Below, one piece after another: positions 1 to 8,274 of a stretch of 29,774 nucleotides of DNA. The DNA is taken from contig JASNJN010000105.1 of the NCBI GenBank assembly GCA_030180075.1, forward strand, positions 1 through 29,774, written 5' to 3'. Every line of letters begins with the position of its first letter. Positions within the stretch are counted from its first letter, which is position 1. The notes under the pieces were generated by a model. The model had not been told where the DNA came from. It worked only from the letters and a program-made list of their open reading frames with translations, and did no database searches. The translations under genes were made by a program, and so were the position numbers. This DNA is from Mikrocytos mackini. Lineage: Eukaryota; Endomyxa; Ascetosporea; Mikrocytida; Mikrocytiidae.

Positions 1-78
1 CGGTTTCTTTGGTTTGTGTCTGTTATTCCTTTTCCGGCTTTTTTGGTTTGTGTCTGTTATGTGATTCCGGTTTCTTTT
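1..78. repeat. Partial tandem repeat, unit about 33-34 bp
   Basis: A unit beginning CCGG followed by a T-rich stretch and the core GGTTTGTGTCTGTTAT occurs twice (units start near 0, 34 and 67, the third partial). The window opens inside the array, so its full length is unknown. Units of 34 and 33 bp would shift the reading frame of any gene running through them. Confidence 0.6.
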
Positions 79-1245
79 AGTATTTTTATAAGCCCCTGGG
101 TGGTAGTTAGTTGGTCTGAGTTTTCTCTGTTGGTTTGAGATAGGGCTTCGTTTTCATTTTTGATATTATTGATAATTGTTTTAATTCTTTTGGGATTTTC
201 GTCAACTTCTTTTATAGTTTTTAATTGGTGTTCTTTAAATAATTTCATATTATGGTTGAATCCGTCGACGTATTTGAACCGTTTCAATGCGTATTTCTTA
301 TAGTAATTGTAAACTGTTTGAAGAAGAACGTCACCTACAGTAAACTACGAAGGTTTAGCCCATTTTAAGACTTGGTCGCTCCATTCTTAGCCGGTTTTTA
401 GGGGGTTTGGTCCAATTTAATTAAAAATATTTTACTGTTTAAGTGCTTCTGGGGCTCTGAAAATGATACAGGATCATTAAAATATTGAGTCTACCCCAAA
501 TCAATCTCTTATTCATTGTTTTATTAAGTTCTTTAGGTGGACAACATTCTAGTGTTAGTCAAGTTACAACATAATTTTGAAATACCTGAAAATTGTGTTC
601 ATCCCCATTTTTTAACCGAACTCTGTGGTTAAACCGTTTCCCCATGGTTTTACTTGTATTTAAAATTCACCATTCGTTTTTTATATATGAAAATATACAT
701 TATCAATAGGTTTTATATGATTTTCCCGAATGGATGATACAACCAATGGTCCCCCCTGGGAAAACAACAAATTGAGATTTTTGTTACCAAAATATATAAA
801 GAGAATTTAGATGTCTTAGTCACTCTAATCTTAGCCAGTCCAAGGCGTTTTGGGACAAAAACCGGCTAAACATTCAGAGTTTACTGTAATCGATAAAATA
901 CGATATTGTTTTCATACTCACTTGTTTTGAATGTGTTCTTCTTGTTATTTTCATTTCTCAGAGGATCACAAAACTTTTCACAACACATTAAACAATCCTC
1001 GGTATCATTTAGATTGGGAATGATGGATGAGTTATTTGGGTGAAGTTTTTCCTTGATGTTTTGTATCTTATTGCACTCGTCTTCATCGAGAGAAATTCCC
1101 ACAATTTTGTCTTTGAACGGAGGCAATGAGAATTTGAAATTTAAAGCACATCGTTTATTAGCTTTATAAGTATCCCGAGTTGAAGTATTTGATTTTTACC
1201 ATACGAATGAGTAGAATCTTCGAACGATTGTTCGTTTTCAGTCAT
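57..1245 (-). pseudogene. Broken hypothetical gene split by a MITE
   Basis: I do not recognise this gene. A minus-strand coding segment (about 1190 to 889) has acidic and Cys-rich parts, including a CLMCCEKFC motif. It runs into the terminal repeat of the MITE at 338-886, where the repeat itself supplies a TAA. On the other side of the MITE the frame resumes at the duplicated TA (337) and continues to a TAA at 57-59 with a charged, helical, Lys/Glu/Asn-rich sequence. Dropping the MITE and one TA joins the two parts in the same frame. A possible start is the ATG at 1245-1243, but it needs one extra base in a run of five A (minus strand) near 1191-1195, so the 5' end is either frameshifted or wrongly assigned. 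Beyond the TAA the frame stays open to the window edge, through the tandem repeat. Confidence 0.45.
338..886. mobile_element. Tc1/mariner- or pogo-like MITE, 549 bp, TA duplication
   Basis: The ends are perfect inverted repeats CAGTAAACT ... AGTTTACTG, each flanked by TA (336-337 and 887-888), the signature of Tc1/mariner/pogo-type insertion. Similarity continues inward: GTTTAGCC, then TTAGCCGGTTTTT on the left against AAAAACCGGCTAA on the right, with about 30 bp extra on the left side. No transposase-like reading frame is present, so it is non-autonomous. It lies inside the minus-strand gene described at 57-1245. Confidence 0.75.
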
Positions 1246-1542
1246 ATTACGTTATTTTGTATCTTTGTGAGGAAATTTACCAACAAGCAAATATTTATTC
1301 CTCTCCGACATTGGTGTTATGAAATCATGTGTTGAAAGTACATATAACCGAACTAGTAAAGTATAGATGATAATTGAGTGAGTAAACTGTAAATTCATTT
1401 TCTGATTTTGAAAATATTTTTCTTTCCAAAAATTCTTCAATCCGTTATTTGTCTTTATATTATCCACTGGTTACACTTTCCCGAGTTAAAAGTTCTAGTG
1501 CTCGTCATTAATGATCGATTACGTTTTAAAATTTTATTTTCA

Positions 1543-2391
1543 ATGATAACAATATTTCTAATCATACTTTCCCTAGGCTACATAAGAACGGAAGACAGTT
1601 GTTTGTCTGATCTCAAGGATAAAACATTCGAGTTTGACGTTATGAAAACGATTTTAACTGCGGCCGGTCGTAATATGAGTCCCAAAGCCAGACAAGTTGC
1701 AAACCATATAGGGCTAGTTGTTTATTTAACCATTGGAGAAGACCTATCCTTTTCCACACAAGGAGCTATCACAATCTTCTCTCTCATCGACAGCAATCCG
1801 CTATTCACCTTCTCTACAGAGCTCAAGTTCGGAAAGGCTTTAACAAGCACTTCATTCACCAAATCAGGAAACAAATGTAGTGGGTTAATTTTAGACATGG
1901 ACAAAGTTGAACAAGTGATACAGGAGGAGGCTGAAGCTTTGGGTAATTTGTCCAAAGGCATGGGGAACGAAATTCGAGCCAACCTCCAGAGCTTATTCAA
2001 AATGATTGAATCGGACAAGGCTAGAATTTTGGCGACTTCAAAATTAGACGGCGAAGATGAAGACGACGATAATAGCTCTATGGGCATAATGTTGAACATA
2101 GAAACAGATGGCAATAAAAATGTCTTAAGCGGTTCGTTCGGATTTACCACCGCGAAAAAAACAATCTCGTTCCCATTTTTAAAGGAAATAAAAGACAGAA
2201 AGGATATGGTCATTACAATGCCTGGTAGTTCTTTTGGTATTTTTGGACTGTTAGTTGTAATTGGATTAATCATGGCAGGAATTTTGGTTGGATATTTGTT
2301 GACTTTATTGGTAAAGAAAATGAGAAGCAAAAAGAAGGAAGAAGGGTTGGATACGCCATTTAGTGATGAGCATAATATTATGCTAAGCTGA
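1543..2391 (+). CDS. Type I membrane protein, unknown function
   Basis: A 282-residue protein. The ATG at 1543 is chosen because it opens directly with a hydrophobic signal peptide (MITIFLIILSLGYIRTEDS); the frame is open further upstream but has no ATG there. A mainly polar ectodomain follows, with two cysteines after the signal, an acidic stretch (GEDEDDDN) and helical segments. A single strong transmembrane helix lies at about residues 230-257. The tail is basic (KKMRSKKKEE) and short, so the predicted topology is N-terminus outside and tail in the cytosol. I do not recognise the family. It could be a surface or endomembrane protein; the topology is clear but the role is not. It lies upstream of, and in the same direction as, the small gene at 2638. 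Confidence 0.75.
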   Translation: MITIFLIILSLGYIRTEDSCLSDLKDKTFEFDVMKTILTAAGRNMSPKARQVANHIGLVVYLTIGEDLSFSTQGAITIFSLIDSNPLFTFSTELKFGKALTSTSFTKSGNKCSGLILDMDKVEQVIQEEAEALGNLSKGMGNEIRANLQSLFKMIESDKARILATSKLDGEDEDDDNSSMGIMLNIETDGNKNVLSGSFGFTTAKKTISFPFLKEIKDRKDMVITMPGSSFGIFGLLVVIGLIMAGILVGYLLTLLVKKMRSKKKEEGLDTPFSDEHNIMLS

Positions 2392-2637
2392 AGTATATAA
2401 GTAAATAGATGAATCGGAACTATAGCTGATGGATTTAATTTAATTGGGTGTTTCAATGAAAGATTTATTTGTTTTGTTGATAATTTGATCATTTATAGCT
2501 GAAGGCTTTTAAAAAATGTTATATAAGCACATAGGACGTGTTTAAACAACTGAAAACTATATATCATGGATCTATGCTAATGCGAACTCTGGGCGTTATT
2601 TTGATCAAAAAACTAAAAGTTTGAAATTTGAGTTTGC

Positions 2638-2946
2638 ATGAAAGTCGAAGTAGGAGATAGATTCATGGGCAATCCCATAGAAAAGGTTAGATTCGGGATA
2701 TTTGTACAACTCACGGCTATCAATAAAGATGTATTGCTACACGCCTACAATTTCCCCGAAAAATTCAAAAGACAGAATTACAAAGGAGATTTGAGGGCAA
2801 ACGATGAAACGATTGAAGAACTCTATGATATATTCAAAAGCGAAATAGAAAAGGAAAACAATCCGGTGTTTATTGTTGAAGAGGTGAAACCTGATGGGAA
2901 AATTAGTGTAATTCTTGACAAGACATGGTTGGAAAATTTAAATTGA
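2638..2946 (+). CDS. Small S1/OB-fold-like protein
   Basis: A 102-residue protein starting at ATG 2638. Its first half matches the usual rhythm of an S1 RNA-binding domain: VGDRFMGNPIEKVRFGIFVQ, then a strand ending in a DVLLHAYNFPE motif in the place where S1 domains have GLLHxSE. Its end, FIVEEVKPDGKISVILDK, resembles the closing S1 strands. An insertion of about 40 residues separates the two. S1 domains bind RNA or nucleic acid in translation, transcription and RNA decay factors; here the domain stands alone. Its stop lies 17 bp from the stop of the convergent NXF-like gene, so their transcripts probably overlap. The fold call is by eye and could be wrong. Confidence 0.5.
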   Translation: MKVEVGDRFMGNPIEKVRFGIFVQLTAINKDVLLHAYNFPEKFKRQNYKGDLRANDETIEELYDIFKSEIEKENNPVFIVEEVKPDGKISVILDKTWLENLN

Positions 2947-2963
2947 TTTATAACTAATCATAA

Positions 2964-4199
2964 CTAATTATTAAAGTGATATTTCCCTCTCAAATAATCA
3001 TCTCCAAACATATACATTGCCATATGCGCATCATTATCGTTCAATTTATACTCACTCTTGTATTTCTCCACAATTTCCATCAAATTCTCATTTCTATTAT
3101 TTTCATTCTTTTCTATCAATCTACATCTATTATCAACACTCACTTCATACTCTTGTATAACATCTTCTACGTTTTGTTGTTCATCTCCCAGAGCTTGGAC
3201 TTGCTTATCTCTCAACACCAACAGGTCGTTCAAAATTGTGATTCGGTTCTCTTCTTTACAAATACTAATAGTCATGCTTCTGTCTACTTCCTTTACAATG
3301 TTAAACTTTTTCATGTTTATAAATTCGCCGTTGTAATCTAATTTACACAAATACACATTTTTCTGGTCTTCTTTAAATATACTAAGAATCTTAATATCTA
3401 TTGTGAATGTTTTTGGAAAGTGCTTTACATTATTAGTCCCACTCCACCACTTCACTATTTCCTCTCTACCTTTTTTAACCAACTCCAAAGTCTTTGGTGA
3501 ATCGGCATCTTTAGAAGCCACTAAATAAACTTTTAATTCGGAATTATCGATGTTGTAAATGTCGTTAAATTTGTCTATGTTCTTCTCTTCGATTAATTGG
3601 TTGAAACGCGCAATAAATTGACAGCTTATCTCGAACACCCAATCTGTATTCTCCAAACTCTTAATTGAACAGCGAAGCGGTTCTTTATTGAAGTTTTGTG
3701 GGTTATATAAAGGAATGGTTAGGTCCTTTATTGAAAGTGTTTTTTCTTTTAATATTTTTCCATCTAGTTTTGTAATGTAAGGGAAAAGAGACTTTACTGT
3801 ATTTTTGTAGTCTATCCTGTTTATGTTAGAAAGTAACGGGTTATTGGTTACGTCTAGCTCTCTCATTAAAGATCGAAGGTAGTCTAGTTTTTGAAGCTCT
3901 TCGATGTCTGCAAGTGAATTATTGGATAAATCCACTCTTTCTAAAGTTTTGAAGTTGTAGTTTAAAACCTCGAAACAGCTAAGGTTGGCTATGTTGTTGT
4001 GAGACAAGATAACATGGCGAATTCTGTAATTTTTTGATTCAATAAGTCCTTTCAGGTTTCTCAATGAGTTGGAATCATTAAAATTGACGGATGAGAAACG
4101 TGACAGATCTAGAGTGTAAGTAGATATATCATACCTGGTGTCAAGAGAAGGTAGGTTAGTTTTGGGAGATAATCGCTTTCTAGGGGTTCTGTATTGCAT
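2964..4199 (-). CDS. mRNA export factor, NXF/Mex67-like
   Basis: A 411-residue protein with the order of NXF/Mex67 family proteins. Residues 57-150 hold leucine-rich repeats (VILSHNNIANLSCFEVL, RVDLSNNSLADIEEL, ELDVTNNPLL) closing with the YITKLDG motif typical of this family. Residues 188-330 look like the NTF2-like domain (CQFIARFNQLIEE at its start). Residues 368-411 form a helical C-terminal UBA/TAP-C-like domain. The family carries mRNA through nuclear pores by binding FG nucleoporins, normally with an Mtr2/NXT partner. The N-terminal RNA-binding part is very short compared with animal NXF1, fitting a reduced genome. ATG 4199 is head to head with the Epl1-like gene, 29 bp away. The reading frame is intact. 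Confidence 0.8.
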   Translation of the reverse strand: MQYRTPRKRLSPKTNLPSLDTRYDISTYTLDLSRFSSVNFNDSNSLRNLKGLIESKNYRIRHVILSHNNIANLSCFEVLNYNFKTLERVDLSNNSLADIEELQKLDYLRSLMRELDVTNNPLLSNINRIDYKNTVKSLFPYITKLDGKILKEKTLSIKDLTIPLYNPQNFNKEPLRCSIKSLENTDWVFEISCQFIARFNQLIEEKNIDKFNDIYNIDNSELKVYLVASKDADSPKTLELVKKGREEIVKWWSGTNNVKHFPKTFTIDIKILSIFKEDQKNVYLCKLDYNGEFINMKKFNIVKEVDRSMTISICKEENRITILNDLLVLRDKQVQALGDEQQNVEDVIQEYEVSVDNRCRLIEKNENNRNENLMEIVEKYKSEYKLNDNDAHMAMYMFGDDYLRGKYHFNN

Positions 4200-4228
4200 C
4201 TAAACTATTTTTGAATTTTAAAATTTTG
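4200..4228. promoter_or_regulatory. 29-bp divergent intergenic region
   Basis: The start codons of the NXF-like (minus) and Epl1-like (plus) genes are separated by only 29 bp, almost all A/T. Any promoter for either gene must lie here or inside the other gene's coding sequence, so overlapping transcription is expected. No clear promoter motif can be named. Confidence 0.4.
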
Positions 4229-5542
4229 ATGGAAAATAAAAACGAAACCAAGACGCCTATACAACCCAAAACGAGAAGTAAGCAGCCTGATGTGAACATC
4301 AAGTTACAAATTAACCCTGGTGTAGAGTTATCGAAATGTAAAGTCTTACCTCTTGAGAAAATCATACCTACAGAAAGTGAGACCAAACTTATCAAGAGAA
4401 ACACCATCGAAGTAGCAAAAGAATTCATTCCCCAGATAACACAAGTGCGACAATTATATAGAAAGCCCATTGGAACTTCCCATTTCAGCTTACCTTCTCA
4501 TTTCATAACTTACCACTCAACAACTTCGGGCTCACTCGAGCCCTCTTCGTCAGACAAACTTCAGCTCTTTCCAGAAGACCTTTCATTTTTTGAATATATA
4601 ATAAATATACAGAAAGACGGCGTTTATATTCACAAATTCTTTACGCTGAAAACTTTTTCATGCATATTAGAAACGATTCAGTATGAGGAGTTTATGAAAA
4701 ACTACAAACGCCTGGACGAACCAGCTTCTTTGAATATAAATTACCACCTCGAAAAACTACAAGAAGACAAGATAACAGATGAAAAGAACAAAAAGAACAA
4801 TAATGTGTCTTTAAATATAGAAGAAATAATAAATCTATTAACTTCAAAATTCGGAATAGTAAACAAAGAGTTTAGTGGAATGATTTATAGACACTATTTA
4901 AACAGAATAAACCATACAAAGTACCACTCTGTTGTAAACAAGTATAGAAAGGCTATCATGGAAAAGATAGAAGTAGGAAAAGCGGGTGATAAAACCATGA
5001 CTACTTTCATAGCGCGTGAAGCTGAGAAGAGAACAAGCAGTCGAACAAATAGAAAACAAAACAAACGGAATTACTTTTTACTAAATTACATCAGATATGT
5101 TGTTGTGCAGACCAAACGTTTAATTCGGCTTTGTCGACTAAAAGAAGAAATAAAACTAGAACACTTATTGGTAAACGATTCAATAGCCATAGAATACATT
5201 TATAAGTACTTTGACACTTACAAAGGAGAAAACAAAGAGAGAATGCTTTTATATGGAATGAGTAAAGATATTGAAGATATTCAAGATAAACATGTGAACA
5301 ATAAGAAAATGATAAAAGAATACATAAAAAGAAAAGTTATGAAAGATTATTCTGAAGTAGATGAATTTGATTCGATGGAAAGTGATGAAATGGATTTGGA
5401 TATAGATATGGAAATTATTGAACGAGAGATGAGGGAGAGTGATAATTTAAAGGAAATAAGTGAAGATAATATGGAGAATGAAGAGGATATTGTATTAGAA
5501 AATGTGAAGAAATTAAATAAATTTTTGATGAAAAACTTGTAA
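4229..5542 (+). CDS. Enhancer of polycomb / Epl1-like protein
   Basis: A 437-residue protein; ATG 4229 is the first ATG of the frame. Residues about 221-330 resemble the EPL/EPc-A region: IYRHYLNRI, then FIAREAEKRTSSRTNRKQ and KRNYFLLNYIRY, followed by a long basic helix (RLIRLCRLKEEIKLEHLL). In Epl1/EPC1 the same region reads as a basic RxxEKxxxRKNRKND core followed by a helix ending KRRExxKxEL. Residues 39-80 also fit the N-terminal part, with an IPTES motif near the usual IPTPE site. Epl1 is the scaffold of the NuA4/Piccolo histone acetyltransferase, tying Esa1, Yng2 and Eaf6 to nucleosomes. The C-terminal 100 residues are acidic (EDIQDK, SMESDEMDLDIDMEI). Frame intact. Family recognised from motif pattern, not from a search. 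Confidence 0.65.
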   Translation: MENKNETKTPIQPKTRSKQPDVNIKLQINPGVELSKCKVLPLEKIIPTESETKLIKRNTIEVAKEFIPQITQVRQLYRKPIGTSHFSLPSHFITYHSTTSGSLEPSSSDKLQLFPEDLSFFEYIINIQKDGVYIHKFFTLKTFSCILETIQYEEFMKNYKRLDEPASLNINYHLEKLQEDKITDEKNKKNNNVSLNIEEIINLLTSKFGIVNKEFSGMIYRHYLNRINHTKYHSVVNKYRKAIMEKIEVGKAGDKTMTTFIAREAEKRTSSRTNRKQNKRNYFLLNYIRYVVVQTKRLIRLCRLKEEIKLEHLLVNDSIAIEYIYKYFDTYKGENKERMLLYGMSKDIEDIQDKHVNNKKMIKEYIKRKVMKDYSEVDEFDSMESDEMDLDIDMEIIEREMRESDNLKEISEDNMENEEDIVLENVKKLNKFLMKNL

Positions 5543-5670
5543 TTTAATAATGGCGTAGATTTTAAAGTGGATTATTAAATAAGATTGAAGTAAATTTGAT
5601 TTATAAATGGTTGGGCAATTAAAATGTTATAAAACTTAATAGGTATCTTTTTATTGTTTATTTGCTTCCA

Positions 5671-7905
5671 TCACTTTCTTTTTTTCTTCTTATTAGAATT
5701 CTTTTCCTTCTTTTTCCCTTTTTCTTTTCCTTCTTTTATTTTTCCTTCTTCTTCTTTTGTTTTTCCTTCTTCCTTAACTTCTTCTTCTTGTACTTCTTTA
5801 TCTTTTACTTCTTCTTGTACTTCTTCTTTTTCTTCTTCTTCTTCATCTTTTACTTCTTCATATTTAACCTTGTTAAGTTCTATTGCCTCCTTTTTATCAA
5901 TATACTTTTGAATTAATAATTGTTGATAATCCTTTAATATAGCCAATATCGTTTCTCTATTCCTTTTCTCAGTAACGACATCATTTTTAATAATGATATT
6001 AAATAATGAAGCAGTTTTATCTATTATTCCGGGAACTTTATTGGTTAATTCTTCAAACAGTTTAGGTAATTTTATTTTCGATTCTTCAACTTCGTATTTT
6101 TTAATTATGTCGTTGATTTTTTGTTTGCAGTTTTCCCTTGTTTCTTCTGGAATTATAAAATCACCACTTCCGCCATTTTTCAAGTTTATCAAGTTGCTCA
6201 TTTCCTTGAAATGTTTAATTTTCTCTCTAATTGTTGTCAGGTCAATAGGCTGTGTACTATCATTTACTTTAATGATTTCAATTTTTCTTAAGAGTTCTCC
6301 CAATGGCTTAACATTTTCTATTTCGTTTTTTAGACCAGTCTCGTATTGTTCCAATAACTTGTTAAATTCTTGTGAACTTTCATTCTTATCGCTGATTGAG
6401 TTATTTAAGTTATCTAGTTCTAGGTTTATTTTCTCACCTTTCTTCAGAACTTCTATAAGTGAGTCTTCTGATTGGATAACAGCATTGTTCCTCAAAATTT
6501 GTATCACTTGTTTATGAAAATCTTCTGTGCTTTTGTATCTGAATATGTTTGGTAATATATCGTTCTTTGTTAATGAAACGATGTCTCCGTCCTTGGTTTC
6601 TACCGTAAATCTAAAAAGATTGTTCTTTCCATTTGTTTCTAGTTCTTGAACAGACTCCTTTAACAAATTTAATAGATTTTGTGATTCTATTTTAATGTTT
6701 TCTGATGACTCGTTTAATTCTGTGTTTTCAATTGTTTTCCGATGTTTTAGTATCATAGTTTTCCTACCATTCAAAAAATTATATTCTTTTTTCAAATCAC
6801 TAATCTTGAGTTCAACAATATCTATTTTATTTGGTCGTGGAACTTTTAATGATCCTTCCATAATTTGTATGGTTTCACACTTTTCATGGATTTCCCATTT
6901 GTATTCAGGTGGTATATTATCATCCATAGGCGCTTGTGTTATATTTATAAAATATTTCTGATATTTTAGAAGCATTGACTCGATATAATGATTGATTAAT
7001 CTGTTAAATATGTTTTTTGATAAATCTAATGTCGTGAACTCATCATAGGGCGATGTTTTAAGGCCAGTTATGTATTTGTCAATTTCAGTTGTAAGCTTTT
7101 TTTTTGACGAGTCATTCCACTCCTTTGTATTTAAAAATTATTTTGTATCTGTAAGAGCAGTATATTCGTTTATTTTTTGTTTCTGGATTTCCTTCGGGTC
7201 CTCTTTGCTTTCGGTTTGATTTTGTGTATTTGTATTATCTTTTTCGTTACCAAGAACAGGTGATGGGTTCATTGTTGAGATTTTATTGTCTGATTCTTTC
7301 CGATATTTATCATCAACATCATTCGAACCTTCCTTTTTGTCATCTTCTTTTAAAAGAGTTTGAGAATTTGATGAGGCGATTTGTATTTTTGATTGATCTT
7401 GTTCGGGTTTATTGTTTCCACCATCATTATTTAGATCAGTCATAGGTGTGGGGTTTGTATCTATTTGTTTTATATGTTCAGTAGACTGGGGATCTTTATT
7501 GGCATGTGGCTCGTTTGCTTTTAGGTGTCGGGCAACAGACCCATTCTCCCTGTTGGTGAGTTTCTTGTTTTCAGTTGTCTGAGGGTCTTTATTGGGGCTT
7601 GAAGTATCCGGATTTAGTGAATCGACGATAATCTCGTCTTGATCGATTTCACTATTTGGTTTGTTGGTCTCGTAGTTTTCCGGAGGGGTGATACCTTTGG
7701 GTTCTGTATTAGGGCTCCCAGAAGACTCTATTATTGGAATTTTCGTATTATTGTTGTTTTGGGATTTCTTATTTTTTGAAAATTGTAAGCCCAAAACAAC
7801 TGTTATAGAAATTAGTGTCGTTAATAACACCATGATAATCACCTTGAATTTTGTTGTGTTTATTGAAAAGCCTTGTTTTGGTGTTGTATTGATGTTTGAT
7901 GTCAT
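5671..7905 (-). pseudogene. Single-pass membrane coiled-coil protein, in-frame TAA
   Basis: Two long minus-strand frames lie in exactly the same frame, separated only by one TAA at 7138-7140, and the 54 codons after that TAA are open as well. Together they span 745 codons. The first part (ATG 7905) has a short N-terminal tail, one transmembrane helix at residues 22-42 (VIIMVLLTTLISITVVLGLQ) and then about 200 polar residues rich in Asn, Pro, Asp, Lys and Thr. The second part is helical and likely coiled coil, and ends in a Glu/Lys-rich tail (EEEEEKEEVQEE, then KGKKKEKNSNKKKKRK), seen as a CTT-rich tract on the plus strand. The topology suggests a type II anchor with a large lumenal or extracellular part. 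Not recognised. If the TAA is real and not read through, only a 255-residue protein is made; a separate start at ATG 6975 is also possible. It converges on the Epl1-like gene, 128 bp apart. Confidence 0.6.
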
Positions 7906-7911
7906 AAACAA

Positions 7912-8274
7912 AAATATTTTTTATAAAAAATCATTATTCAGTTTAGCATTGACAATTCAAAACGAATGATTTATATACGTGTATGAATACTGAGCGTGAT
8001 ACTTGCAAAATTGAATGAGATATATTTTATGTCAATACGATGATGTGATTTTAAATTAAATGGACTGACTCCCTTTCGGTACATCACACTATATAAATAT
8101 TTATTATATTCTCAATTCTTGTATATGAGACGAAAACGGCGAGATAAGGTCACAGGGGTGTTATATTAAAAAATAAATTGTGTTCCTGAATAAAAAGGGC
8201 TTAATTGGATTTATTTATTGTCTAATCTTGAACTATTTTATTTAATCGCTTGTTGTTTATTTATGGGATTGAAT
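7912..8274. other. Intergenic, no gene seen
   Basis: About 360 bp of AT-rich sequence between two minus-strand genes. It should contain the promoter of the gene starting at 7905 and the 3' end of the one stopping at 8275. I see no RNA gene, repeat or conserved motif. Confidence 0.5.

Noticed and set aside
1722-2492. Minus-strand frame of 256 codons
   Set aside because: It is antisense to the type I membrane protein at 1543-2391, which has a signal peptide and transmembrane helix; the antisense product has no recognisable feature.
1543-2946. The 1543 and 2638 genes are in the same frame and might be one interrupted gene
   Set aside because: The sequence between contains several in-frame stops from 2398 on, and the first protein already ends with a complete transmembrane tail.
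4180-4470. Minus-strand frame of 96 codons with hydrophobic stretches
   Set aside because: It lies antisense inside the Epl1-like gene; the hydrophobic look is a by-product of the sense codons.
5654-5916. Phe/Ser-rich plus-strand frames
   Set aside because: They are the complement of the Glu/Lys-rich tail codons of the gene at 5671-7905.
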